A stretch of DNA of 64,000 nucleotides from Panaeolus papilionaceus (lineage: Eukaryota; Basidiomycota; Agaricomycetes; Agaricales), in contig JADNRZ010000038.1 in assembly GCA_015501605.1 (NCBI GenBank), positions 124,001-188,000 on the forward strand, written 5' to 3'. The stretch's first letter is position 1; every line of letters starts with the position of its first letter. Below the pieces are notes generated by a model. That model did no database searches. It had not been told where the DNA came from and saw only the letters and a program-made list of their open reading frames with translations. Both the position numbers and the translations under genes were made by a program. Shown one piece after another: positions 1 to 10,982 of the stretch.

Positions 1-323
1 CGAAGGTTACGTACAAAGACTTGATGTGTATGGCAATGAGATGAAACAATGCTAAAGCTTACACCTCTAACACATCCGGTCGGTAGCGTGGTCGTCAAAA
101 CGTTGAGTGGGAAAGGTGAATACACAACTCAGCAGCAAGTTACACGTTTCGATACCACAAGTCGAAGCACATATGGGTATTACAATATTTTCCTTTGAAG
201 TAGGCCACCATAGGTGACCCCAACCGATTCTATTATCCAAACTTAATGATTGATTCAGTCACTAGACTGCATGAAGGAAAGACATCAGTGTAAATCACGC
301 GCTCAAATAAAATAACCCGGAGT

Positions 324-930
324 CTACGCACCCTGGTCGAAGTACCAGATCTGATTGTCTGCTGCCCAGTGGCCCCAGATTGCAATAGGAGTGCCAGGTT
401 CTTTGCTCCCATAGTTTGTCAAATCGACGTTCTCGCGCGTTTCCGGGACACAAATACTACATGCATTGTCATTCTCAGCTTCAGCGTGCGAGCATCAACC
501 AACGTACCGAACGCCATTCGCGACTGATTCGTCACCCCAAATGTGCCAGATGTAAGGTTCATGACGAACAATAACACTAGCGCTGTCGCGTGGGGTACCA
601 TCTACGGCCAGAAAGCGACCATCCGTGGCACTCCTTATATACCAACCCCCATCGACTTCGTCGAGTGCCCACTATCAGATTTTGTCAACCATAGATCATC
701 AGCACGAAGCGCATTCGAGAAAATCAACTAACCTGCTGATTTTCGCCACCATTGTGTGGATACCCAATGACTACGAAGTTTGTGAGCTCTGCACACCAAT
801 CTATAGTTCATGATGCTGAACAAGAGGACATACTAGACTTATTGTCAGCGCCAGAGAGATCGATGACAGTACCGCCCTTGACGTTGCGAATGAAGTATCG
901 ATTGCCAGATCGAACGTTGTGGTTAGTCAT
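324..930 (-). CDS. CNL-like ricin-B-type beta-trefoil lectin (copy 1)
   Basis: Predicted cytosolic carbohydrate-binding protein of about 143 residues, with no signal peptide. Four exons read on the minus strand: 930-834, 770-733, 671-508 and 456-324 (97, 38, 164 and 133 bases). Visible motifs are an opening NVKGGTVIDLSG strand, a GGENQQW turn, an IWHIWGD segment and a closing GHWAADNQIW, which are the trefoil landmarks of Clitocybe nebularis lectin-type proteins. The last exon reads straight into TAG after DQGA. The gene is a close structural twin of the lectin at 35954-36584: exons 2-4 have exactly the same lengths. Family members bind GalNAc/LacdiNAc-type glycans and several are defence lectins against nematodes or insects; binding here is inferred only. 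A TATA box lies about 70 bases upstream. The family call is firm; the exact C-terminus is less so. Confidence 0.8.
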
Positions 931-1963
931 GACTAGGGTATTGAGATTGAGGTTCTAAAGGTTAGGGTGATGAGGTTGTAAGGATACGCTTGAGATGACA
1001 TTTTATACTTGCGTGCGGACGACAAAATTAGCTCGAGGTCATTTCGACGAACCAATAGCAATAGTATGCAATGCTTGAGCCCCCTTTCCGTCAAAAAATA
1101 GGGTACGAACGACAATCCATTGTGATGGGGCTATCTTATCATACTTGTGAATCTGATCAGTACTTTAAATATACAAGACGCATTGGAAGGGGGTATATGA
1201 ATTAGTTCTATCAATGGGCAGTAGCCCTCATGACTCTTGGTATGTAACCTTGTTTGACACCTGTTGATGAATCGATGATGGTCCATGTGCCCACTGCGTC
1301 TGAAATAACTTTGTTGGATCCAGATGACCTCACTCGACAAAACGTTCACTCTTTTATATTTTCAGAAGTGGTTCAGTAGTCTTCAATTAGCTCAGTGAAA
1401 TGTCGTTGTCAGCGAGTTCAGCCTTATTGTAGGGTCTCGGAGTGTGAGATTTTGTTGAGGAAGAGTACATGACGAGCGCTACCGTTCGGTTTCGAGGTCG
1501 TAAGGGTAAGGATCACCCTATGGGCGAGAAATAAAGGAATGGAGACGAAAGTAGAAACATATGAGAGGGTGTCATTGTGGGCCTGTACATATCGAAAAAC
1601 GCTGCATAAAGTCAACCTTTGATTAAAGACATTCTTCTGCGAGTACTGTGTAGTTTTTGGATGGTCAGATCTACAAGGTTTTCTCCAAAGAGATTTGGAA
1701 GAGATTTACCAATTCTTTGCATATGTTGGATTGAGAAACGCTGGTGTGTTCTTGCAGTTTAGTTCCTGGATGGTATAAGGTCAAGACACAATACGCCTCT
1801 CACTACAGTCCACGATTAGGTGGGCCTCTTGTATGCTTCCGAGGTGTCATGCTGAAGGGTGAAGGAATTACCTCCATCCCCGGAACATTAACCAACAAAG
1901 TCATCATCCAACACAAATCCCATCAAACCACACAACAAAAAATACCACCAACGACAACTTTTG
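931..1963. other. Intergenic, no gene seen
   Basis: Apart from the TATA element, only short interrupted reading frames are present. No frame shows family motifs or a splice chain that joins coherently. Confidence 0.5.
1001..1007 (-). promoter_or_regulatory. TATA box of lectin copy 1
   Basis: TATAAAA on the minus strand about 70 bases upstream of the lectin ATG at 930. Lectin copy 2 has a TATA element at a similar distance. Confidence 0.5.
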
Positions 1964-2642
1964 TTCTATAAGAATCGGTAGTAAAAGCAGGTAGGGATGT
2001 AGGGATGTAGGTAGGAATGTAGGGGGACGTAGAAGTAGGATAGAATTACGAGCGACGCTGTCAATGGGGAAACAGTACGGGTTGGGGTGGGCGACATAAG
2101 ACATACTTGGCGAAGAGATAGTTGTGAAGAAGACGGGGGGACGGATGGAGAAGACGACGGTGGTGGTGGTGCAAGGTCGCATACGACGGGATAAATGGAG
2201 AACGACGATGAGGAGTGAGGGTAAAGTATAACACTTGAACGCAGCAAAGCAAGGTACACGAAAAGAGAAAAGTAAAAAAAAAAAAAGAAGTCAAAGGTGC
2301 AAAGGTCAGGTATGAGAACAACACAGACGTAAGTATGTATATAGGTCAAGGTAAGCGCTGACCGAACGAACTAAAAGAGAAACCCAGAAAGATGAAGAAC
2401 AAACGAAAAAAAAAGAGAAGAGGATGTTGCAATAAGGAGATAGAAAATGGACAAGGCCAGGAAAGCAAGCAAGCACAAAGGCAGACAGCAGTAGTACTGA
2501 TAGTGTTGAGTTGAGTAGGTTGAAAGTACAGAAAAGGAAAGGGAAACAGGTCACGAGCGAAGAAAAAGAGCAGAATTGATGACGACGAAGAGGGATTGGG
2601 CAATGTCGAATAGAATGCATAAAGAAAATGTCCAATGGAAAT
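1964..2642. repeat. Long purine-rich tract with GATGTAGG-type repeats
   Basis: The plus strand is strongly A/G-biased for about 650 bases. It opens with imperfect tandem units of the GGGATGTA kind (about 1990-2035) and contains a GGTGGTGGTGG run near 2159, an A-run near 2274 and AAAAAAAAG near 2408. It lies immediately downstream of the xylulokinase-like stop codon, so the transcript sense would be pyrimidine-rich. Open frames on the minus strand here are Ser/Pro/Leu/Phe-rich by-products of this bias and are not called as genes. Confidence 0.6.
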
Positions 2643-5474
2643 TTAGACAATGCCCTTCAAGACCATACCTTCCAATCGGCAGTATTCAGGCACGATTGCA
2701 GCATAGGTCAAGAACGCGTCGACATCTGGTTCGGCCACTTTCGCAAGCCCAATTTGCACCTCTGCATCCGACGTGTGCAATGCAACGACAGGTGTCAAAG
2801 GCGTCGGTGTCGTAGGCGTCACATTTCCAGTACCAGGCGTAGGCACACCACCATTAGCCCCGGGGACAGATAACCCTGATGGACCACCGAGCATTCCAAG
2901 ATTTCCCAACCCAAGGTCAGGAGTCGTGTACGCGCTGGAAGGCGACAACCCCGAGCTCAGGCTGTTTGCCAACGTATCGATAGTTGATCCCGTTTGTGAT
3001 CGCACCCGGTCTCCAAATGCGTTGTAAATTCCACCACCAATAACGCCCAGTCCCACAGGTCCCGCACTCCCCTGTCCATTCCTATCTCTCTCGAGTTCCT
3101 CATCCTCATCCTCCTCAAACACAGCCGTACCCAACCCAGACCTAGGCCCAGGGTGTCCAAATGGCGTGCTCGCACCACTATTCGCACCACTTCCTCCACC
3201 CACCGCCGTACCAATCACACTCGCCACGCCGTTTACATTACTCCTCAACGGAGTACCCCCACTCGAAATCCACCTCCTGCCCAAAAGCCTCTTCGTCTCC
3301 TCCTCAAACCCTGTCAACCCACTCATGCCCCACTCCCGCCCATAAACCCACCGCGCCACGTACGCAGCGCCCAACGACGCACGACTAGGATACCCCGACG
3401 CCGGCGCATTCCTATGGGGCACCACTTGCGCAGAGTCGACTTGCGTGAGCGGGATGAACACAGGGGAGTTGAAGACGTCACCGATCAAATTGGATACACT
3501 GGGGAAATTAGCCGCTGCTCCCGTCGCCAATATGCGGGTCGGAAGTGGGGTATGATCGTACGGATCGAAAGTAAGCCCCAACGTGGATAATGATACTCCG
3601 GACGCGCGTGCCGATAGGGGAGGAGGCGTCGTCCCCACGGGGTTCTTCCGCGATGACCCCAGGACTCCTGTAGCGAGCATCCGCGACCATTTGACTCGGA
3701 AACACAAAACTTGGCTTTCGATGAGGCATCGAGGGTTGGCGCGAAGATCGCGGAATTCGTTGACTTTGATGCCAGTTTCGAAACGGTAGATTCCCTTCAC
3801 ACGTGAGAACGGGTATGAGTCGGGTTGTAGGTGCCAGAAGCTAAAAAGCTTATCGTCCAGTCTGGAAGAAACTCGTCAAATAATGTGAAAGAGAGATAGG
3901 GGATCTTCTTACCCTATAGAACCTCCAGGAGGAACAATAGCCACGAGTCGATCGAAAGCACTCCAACTTTTCGTATACATGTCACGGACCAGTGCTCGGG
4001 GAACATCGGCATTTCTAAATGAATGTCAACAAAAAGAAAGAGCAGAAAAAAGGTAGGCCTACCTGCTGGTTAGAATTGCGACGTATTTTCGTTTTTCATT
4101 AGGATCTTGAGCAGGATGAGGGAATATATTATAAAGACGAGTAGGAATATAATGTTGGGCTGGGGTTAGTAGGGTATCCATTGGTCCCAAAGATAGCACG
4201 GCGTCATTGGGCGATGGTAGAAGTGAGAGATATGATAGTAGGTAATCCGATGTAAAAGGTGTTACAATGGTTTCTGAGGATAGAGTTAGATCAAGGGAGT
4301 AAATTTGAAATGAACGATACCTACCAGAATCAAATCCGTAGCGATCCACAAGGTATCTCGAGACATTCCCTGCTTTTCTAGCGCCACCAGAAAGGTCAAC
4401 ATCTCCTAGCCACCCTCTGACCCTTCTTCCTTCCTCACGACTCCCTCCGATAATGTCCAAAACACCTTCGTCCCACAGTTGGGATTTCTGATTCGGAAGT
4501 GTAGCAGTATGAACCCAGATTCCTGTGGCGCATGCTTCTGATTCACCCATTGACGTCCATTTACCGGTAATCAAACTGCTGATGAAGGCGCTAGCGAGTT
4601 GGACACGACCAGTTCTAGCCCAGACGTCTTGTGGCCAAGTTTCCCGAACTCGTAGGAGCTGGGCTGCGACCATAGATGCGTTGGCGCTCATACCGACGCG
4701 TGCGGCCATAAGATCTGGACCTCCCAGGAGAGACTCGATAGCCATAGCATGACTTTGAGACGAGGTATCTTGTGAAACGGGAGTATTCGGCAAAGAGAAC
4801 GTTTGTGCGGGGAAAAGTGTGTGCAATGGGTTGTGGGGATCTAGAGATGACAGAGATGGTACAGTGGTCGATTTCCACCAGACCAAGGCATGCTAAGATG
4901 ACCATGAGCGCTTAATTGAATAAATAATTAATTAATTAACATACTTGAGCACAACCTCCAATTGATTTTATTTTTGAAACATCATAATTTTTGTGAATCT
5001 TTTCAAACAGGGTGTCTAAAAAGAGACATGTGATCGTGTTAGCGGAGAGATTCCAAAACGGGCAATAGGACGAAATAATCAAGGCCGGAGATTCCAAAAA
5101 GAAAAGAAATTGGTTCCGTTTGGGTTTTGAAATGGAAAATAAATAAGTAAAATAATTTCATACCTAATGCTTTAAGCCACATTTCAACTGGCGTAGTATA
5201 CGCTTCTCCTGGTGTAGTAAATATTCCTCCTTGTGTTCTAATAATTAAAATAAAATGTTATTATAAATCGTGAATAAGCGATGTGAAATTATAAAACACA
5301 ATAAATCATACAACAAACGACAACTCACTGGTATTCCGGTAGTTCAGAGTCAAAGTCTACGCTCTCCACACCAACTAGTTCAAGACTCTCATCTACTAGT
5401 GACGCACGTAGTTGGTCTGTCGCTAGTTCAATCCCGAGGAACATCGATGGTCCGGTTTTAGATATGGCAGGCAT
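2643..5474 (-). CDS. Divergent D-xylulose kinase-like protein (FGGY family)
   Basis: The family phosphorylates D-xylulose to xylulose-5-phosphate in the cytosol. The protein starts MPAISKTGPSMFLGIEL; exons 1-4 run 5474-5329, 5237-5164, 5015-4945 and from 4892 downward, in consistent phase. Xylulokinase landmarks in order: an N-terminal FLGIELATDQ strand, IGGCAQHALVWW, a YLVDRYGF helix, TPFTSDYLL, SLGPMDT and an ATGAAANFPSVSN C-lobe segment. Several signature positions differ from canonical enzymes: the first-strand Asp is Glu, the usual DGxGMN segment is replaced by EACATGIWV, and TGDN is replaced by TSDY although its Asp is kept. A low-complexity Gly/Ser/Thr/Pro insert of about 150 residues with an acidic EEDEDEELE patch lies near the C-terminus. 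Family membership is clear; catalytic competence is doubtful. Exons 2-3 are unusually AT-rich. Confidence 0.8.
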
Positions 5475-6268
5475 TCTGGTTGTTGTATGAATATATTAGG
5501 CAAAGTTTGTGCTGGTATCTTTGGAGAGTTGGTATTGAGAAAGCTGGATTATGCACAGTTCGTTGGTGCCGCTGGAATTTTAAGCTACAGAGAGGTCGAA
5601 CGCGGGACACTTGAAATGGACGCAAGAAAGAACGTGAGGTGGCGGTGATGGATGCAAAACAAAACGATTCAATGTTGATATTGAAAGAGTCGTTATAATA
5701 ATGGCTTGTCGTCGTCGTCTCTTGTGTTGGTTATGAATAACTGTGCTCGTGGAGGTGGACAGAAGAAAAGAAATGCTCGTTTTCAGTTCTCACCGCGTCT
5801 CCAAGTTCTCCATCAGGCTGACCGATTATGTAACCTCGGCTTCCACTACACCTCTCACGCTGTCCACATCTTGTTCGTGAATTCCTTTCTTTCAGAATCA
5901 CCTTGATACCCCTTCGAACATCAGAAAAGACGCCCATTTGACGCATGTTTTTCAATCTTGAAATGTAGGACTTAAAAGTACCATCCTTAATCATTAAATG
6001 GCATCTCGAAAGGTTACCCCTTTATCCTAACACTTCTCTTGGTCACCATAATTTTCGCACTGATCTGGCTCCACGAGGTTTACAATGCCGTATTGATGGA
6101 TGAGAACCTGTCGGTGTGCGTGTGCCCTCGCATCGCCGGTTACCGAATCACCATGTTTGAGGGAAGGAAAATGAATGACGCCCCAGCTCGCATCAGACGA
6201 CCAGAATAGTATTTCAACGTTGCTAAAAATACATGTTTAATTCGTCCACAATTCCTACTTACCAGCAT
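5475..6268. other. Intergenic, no gene seen
   Basis: Holds the 5' flank of the xylulokinase-like gene and the 3' flank of the 2OG oxygenase. One 87-residue minus-strand frame (5731-5994) has no recognisable motif and is not called. Confidence 0.5.
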
Positions 6269-7055
6269 CTACTCTTCAAAGTACCTGTACAACAGATCAC
6301 TCCTCAATGTAAACTTCAAACCCGAAGTGACCTCTTCACCGCTGTGAAACACGTCCTTGTGTTGGAAGATCAGAACGCGACCTTTCTTCGGGAATACGTC
6401 TACGTATTTCCCTGGTGAGCCACCAGCAATACGCGTTGCTCCTCCTTCTACGCCGTCTTCCCCAAGGTAGATCTGAATAGTGACCTGACCAACACGCCCA
6501 TCAGGGAGATCATGTAAGAAGTCGCAGTGGCCCTTGAAGTAATGACCGGGTCCATATCGTAAGTAACTGAGGCGCTCATTGACGCTGCACAACAAAACGT
6601 CAGTTATACATCCAAGGAGCATTTGATTTCAATAATCCTCACCCAATCATTTTATAAACACCATTGTATGGTATCTTTCTCACCATGAGCTTTTCGTATT
6701 TGTCGCCAGCTCTAATCTCAGCAATCTCCTCCACATAAGGCCTCAACCTCTCGTACAGCTCTTCAGCAGCCTTGAAATCAAATCTCAAAATCCTATCGCT
6801 ATTTCTATAATCTGTGTTGACATAATTTTCGTTCTCCCCCAACCCATAGTGCACCGCAGCCTGCGCCCATTGTGCGTCGGATTCGGCGAGCGCTTTGAGC
6901 GCTTGGCATTCTTCATCGCTGAAGACGCTGTCAATGATTTTGAGATAGTGCGACGGCAAGTATGCATTAGACAGTGGCGTCGTCTTCCAGTCAAGCGGGG
7001 CGATGGTAGCAGGATCCGGACGCTTGTCTGGTTCGTTGTTCGATAGAAGAGGCAT
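6269..7055 (-). CDS. 2OG-Fe(II) oxygenase, prolyl 4-hydroxylase-like
   Basis: Predicted non-haem iron, 2-oxoglutarate-dependent hydroxylase of about 242 residues. Two exons, 7055-6643 and 6584-6269, join in phase at MIGVNERLSYLRYGPG. The double-stranded beta-helix core shows the iron triad: GHCDFLHD (His and Asp of HxD) and KDVFHSGEEV (distal His), with Arg/Lys residues in SGLKFTLRSDLLYR as candidates for 2-oxoglutarate binding. Upstream, VNTDYRNSDRILRFD resembles the segment before the core in fungal P4H-like proteins. There is no signal peptide, so it is probably cytosolic rather than an ER collagen-type enzyme. The substrate is unknown. The gene is about 2.4 kb from the terpene synthase with an F-box gene between them, so a role in terpenoid tailoring is possible but unsupported. 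Confidence 0.8.
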
Positions 7056-7913
7056 CGTGGATTACAAGAATTTCAAAGGAATAGGTTGGCGAAATGCTGC
7101 TGATCCTTGGAGGTTGATTTGAGAGGAAAGGATGAATCTCACATTGGCAAGACGCGCTTTAAATAAGTCAGGGCCTTTCAATTGCTGTGCACTGCCTCGC
7201 CCCTCGAGTCATTTCACTCAACGTGGCTGGCCACGTTCATAACCTTCACTGCAATAATAATTGCTCAAGGGCATTCATATACTTAAGTACTGCAGTGAAA
7301 CGGCCAATAATAAGCGCACTCACTCACGCCAGTCCCAGAAAACTGGTATAGGTTTCGGGAGCGGTTCAAGCAGTGATGGGCGCGTCGGCAATTTGCATGG
7401 CTCTGTCAGAACCTCGAAGAAAAAGCTTCGAGAAGACTTTCTGAAGACGCAGTTCTCAGGAAATATTATGTCTGACTGCCTTTTCAATCATCCGCACTTT
7501 GCTTTGGTAGTCGCCATTGTATAGATAATATTCAGCGACTAACGCGGTTGCGCGCGTCGCGTGTGTTGGTCAGTACTCGTGATGTCATGATGGCGTGTTA
7601 TCTTATCTACAGCTGAGATTATCTATACAAGGTCTCTCACGGTACACAACACGGTCTCTTCCTAAGCCTCGAGTATCGTCGCTGTCATCATCCCAAGACT
7701 CCCACTCAAGCATCCTAAGCCAATCAGGCCATATACCAGTCCCAGAGAGACGTTCAGCATATCCACACAGCCAAGTAAGTCTCAATTTGCAAAGAAGAAT
7801 CCTCGGAACACTGGCACTGAACGGAGCTTCTATGTCAATAGCTACCTAAGCAGATCATCGGATCTCAACTAGATAATCCTACCCAGTATCCGAATAGCAT
7901 CGAAGCGGAACCA
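7056..7913. other. Divergent intergenic region (2OG oxygenase / F-box)
   Basis: Presumed shared promoter region for the minus-strand oxygenase and the plus-strand F-box gene. A very short ATG-initiated frame near 7590, ending at TGA within 30 bases, could act as an upstream ORF of the F-box mRNA. No other gene is seen. Confidence 0.4.
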
Positions 7914-9293
7914 ATGGAATCATATACCGAATCTCCAATTTCACGACTTCCTTATGATGTCCTTCTTGATATACTCTTCTTGGTCCGCGATCTGCACGCG
8001 GGGCAGGAGAAGGCGAAGTTCTGCCAGGATGCGACGACCGTATCGGCTTTGTGGAGACGAGAGCTTTATGCGACGCCACTATGGTGGAATGACCTCCAGA
8101 TAACCTACCCATGCAGCCTGAGTGTCGTGCAAAGGCATTTAGAACTCGGCGAAACTTGTCCGCTGCGTCTTGAAATCAGGTTAGACCCCGAGTTGCAGAA
8201 CGAAACACAGAACATTATCGCGTTAGTGAACAGCATCGTACCCCATCTCTATCGCTGCTGGCGCTTTTCCTTCGACGGCGAAACATCTGACGAGTCAGCG
8301 TTTTATCTTACCGAAAATATCATATCCAAACATGAAATGCCGCTGCTGCGTCACTTCACCTTCAACCTCCTCGGTGGAGCCGATAAAGATACGAACTTTA
8401 ATTCTGTTCTGCCCAAATGGTCCTCTCTTACCGACCTGAGACTCGGAGGTGTCAATATAGAGTACCTCCACAACCCTCTTCCGCAGCTCACTCACCTGCA
8501 TCTCTCTCGAGGTCAAGACAGAGAACGCATCTCGTTCGTCCATTTCGGGGACATCCTCCTATCATGTCCTAACCTAACCCTTCTCGCATTGTACGACGAT
8601 ATCCTAGCCCACTACTCCGACGTATCAAACAAGCACGTAACGCACTCGAATATCCAGTCCATCCTCATCCTCGGGAACATGCTTCATGCATCTGAATTCC
8701 TCGTATACGTCGACGCACCTAACCTCCGCGAGCTCGTAATTGCACCCGTCGTCGCAGGCGACTTTCGGAGGCTCGCAAACTTGGACGTCGACAAGTGTCA
8801 AAACAAGTTTCGGGCGTTGAAGAAACTGACACTGGCTCCTGCGTATAGGCAGGCTGTTATACGGTGCCACAAGGCTTCCGTATTCTTCCCTGGCGTCGAG
8901 ACATTAGTATTCGCGAATGTCTATCCGATGCAGTTCAAAAAGATGTTTATGCTCATCCCTGATGCGTATCCGAATCTTTTGCATCTTGGGGTGACGGGTG
9001 TAGACAAGGGGTTTATCCCCATTATTTTGACCGTCGTGGAGATGAGGAGGAAGAGGGATGTGGTGGCGAGGTTAAAGACAGTGTTTGTTGATTCGGAGTC
9101 GTATGATCAGGTCAGGGAGGCGGTGGTGGAGCATCAGCAACGCTTTGATGATTTGGGACTTGAGGTTGTGCGCGGGGATTTATGGGAGGATCAGAGAAGG
9201 GAGGCCATGTTTTCGGATAAAAAGATGCTTTTCATTGGGAGGTACGAGCCAGATGGAGATTCGGATGTTCCAGACGATCAGGTGGAGTTGTGA
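7914..9293 (+). CDS. F-box-like protein with LRR-like C-terminus
   Basis: Single-exon protein of 459 residues. The N-terminal SRLPYDVLLDILFLVRD segment followed by SALWRRELYATPLWW fits the F-box-like domain of Agaricomycete proteins, which dock on Skp1 in SCF ubiquitin ligases. The rest contains leucine-rich strands (LTDLRLGGVNIEYL, LTHLHLSRG, LTLLALYDD) that look like irregular LRRs for substrate recognition. Its 3' end is 174 bases from the convergent terpene synthase. Such genes occur in large families in mushrooms and no target can be assigned. The start is the first in-frame ATG, and the F-box follows directly. Confidence 0.8.
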   Translation: MESYTESPISRLPYDVLLDILFLVRDLHAGQEKAKFCQDATTVSALWRRELYATPLWWNDLQITYPCSLSVVQRHLELGETCPLRLEIRLDPELQNETQNIIALVNSIVPHLYRCWRFSFDGETSDESAFYLTENIISKHEMPLLRHFTFNLLGGADKDTNFNSVLPKWSSLTDLRLGGVNIEYLHNPLPQLTHLHLSRGQDRERISFVHFGDILLSCPNLTLLALYDDILAHYSDVSNKHVTHSNIQSILILGNMLHASEFLVYVDAPNLRELVIAPVVAGDFRRLANLDVDKCQNKFRALKKLTLAPAYRQAVIRCHKASVFFPGVETLVFANVYPMQFKKMFMLIPDAYPNLLHLGVTGVDKGFIPIILTVVEMRRKRDVVARLKTVFVDSESYDQVREAVVEHQQRFDDLGLEVVRGDLWEDQRREAMFSDKKMLFIGRYEPDGDSDVPDDQVEL

Positions 9294-9467
9294 GTAGTGA
9301 TTAGTATTTTGACAACAGACAGGTTACATTACACAGCATTGTATGAAACTATATGGTACAACTGCAGAGCTACATACAACATAAGAAAAGTAAACTAAAA
9401 AGTGATTAAAAAGCGACACAAAAGACATTACTTGAGTATACAATTACAAGAGAAAAACCTTATACAA

Positions 9468-10982
9468 TTAAGCAGATTTTTTGACGAAACCAGTTGACTG
9501 AGGAAGGAGGGTCATCATCCTGGTCTTCTGAATCTCACGACCACGATCACCAAAGTACCTCCCACTCTCGAAGGTCCAGTCATCGTTACCCCTCACCCAC
9601 TGAGCGAGGCCATCAATATACATTTTAACGCGCCTGTCGACGTCCTCGCCCCACGAAGGCATATTAGCGACGTTGTCGAGGAACCCTGCGTGCACTTCGG
9701 CGGCCCGTGCTTCGATGAAGTTGATAGCCCCTTGGATATCGAGGTTGTGCTCCCGTCTGACCAGCTCGACTCCGTTGTGGGTCTCCAGTCCGCGGGCTTT
9801 TTCCATAGCGTACGAGTCGATGTCCTGAATTTAAGGATAAAGATCTAGATCAGCAATGAGCTTGCCACGAGGCGGGATGCATATCAGAAAAGGAAGGATC
9901 ATGAAAAGAAAGAAAGAACTTTGGAATGAATGACGAGATGGGGGTATTGTGGGGGTATAATTGTGTACATGGGTGCAATAGGGCCGTAAGGCGGTAAAAA
10001 TGACACAATGATAATTGAAAATGTGAAAAAGAGGGTAAAGACTACTTACGTTGCCCATGGCGATCAAATCAGTCGCTTGTTCTCGGAGGGCCACCATTCG
10101 CGGGTGGTGGTAGGCTTCTTCAGGGAGGTACAACCCGAACTCGCATAGAGCAAAGCTGGGGTAGCAACCGGACGAGAACCGACGGAGCGCGAGATAGCTA
10201 TCGAAGGTGCGATACACTCCCGCGGCGCGATCCTCTGCCTCTCGCACGACGCCATCAGTGTACTCGTCGAAGTCCTTGATGAAGTGCTGGAGGCAGGTTG
10301 CGTCGGGCGAGACGTAGTTCGAGGCTCGGATCCAGAAACTAAAGGGCGAAAGGAGAGAAAATGGAGCAAGAGTAGTCGTAAGTTTGAATTCATATCGAAC
10401 GACGAAGTAACGGAAGAGAGGTAGTGTTTCAGAGTTTGAAAGTTGAACTAAACTTACTCTTGAGCCATGGCTCCAACGAGGAGTTCGCCTTCTGGTCTGG
10501 GCTTGTGGGGGTTGCGGAAGGAGTCCATGACCATGTCTCGAATTTTATCGGCACCGAATCCGTCAGCAATGTCGGTATACTCGTCGAAGACGTAGAAAAG
10601 GTTCATCAAGTCACAGCCAAGCCGGATGAGTTCTGAAATATTTAAGAGACGGTCAGGGTTGTGGTAAATGAATAAATGGCAAGGTGGCAAAACGAACCTT
10701 TTTCTCGAGGGGAATAAGCAAGAGCGGAAAGAAGGTCTGAAGATCGTCAAATGGTTAAAACGGTTCGACGGATCGAGCAGATGACATACTGAAATCACAG
10801 AGGTTAAATCCTGTCAAGCCCTCTTCGTCGAAGGGATGATACGATTCGGTCCATGAGCTTGACTCGGCTTTAGTTTCGTCGTAGTATTCGCTGAGGCAGC
10901 GGGGCCATGGGAATTTGGCAAGTAGGTCAGGAAGGTAGAACTCAGTGGTAAGCTCAGATGAGTTGAATGCGGGGTTGCTCAT
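9468..10982 (-). CDS. Sesquiterpene synthase (terpene cyclase, class I)
   Basis: Expected to cyclise farnesyl diphosphate using Mg2+ in the cytosol. Five exons (10982-10790, a 39-base exon near 10730, 10632-10458, 10338-10050, 9824-9468) give about 350 residues in consistent phase. The aspartate-rich motif is DEYTD in NLFYVFDEYTDIAD (about residue 95). The NSE/DTE motif reads NDIDSYAMEK and is formed across the last intron, with Asn in exon 4 and the rest in exon 5. The C-terminal WVRGNDDWTFESGRYFG segment, with its aromatic/Arg pattern, is typical of Agaricomycete synthases such as the Cop and Omp enzymes. The product cannot be predicted. No P450 gene is adjacent; nearest potential oxidising neighbours are the 2OG oxygenase and the alcohol oxidase. 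Confidence 0.92.

Noticed and set aside
1904..2650. Several overlapping minus-strand open frames up to 127 codons
   Set aside because: They arise from the polypyrimidine composition of the minus strand; low complexity, no motif, overlapping in different frames.
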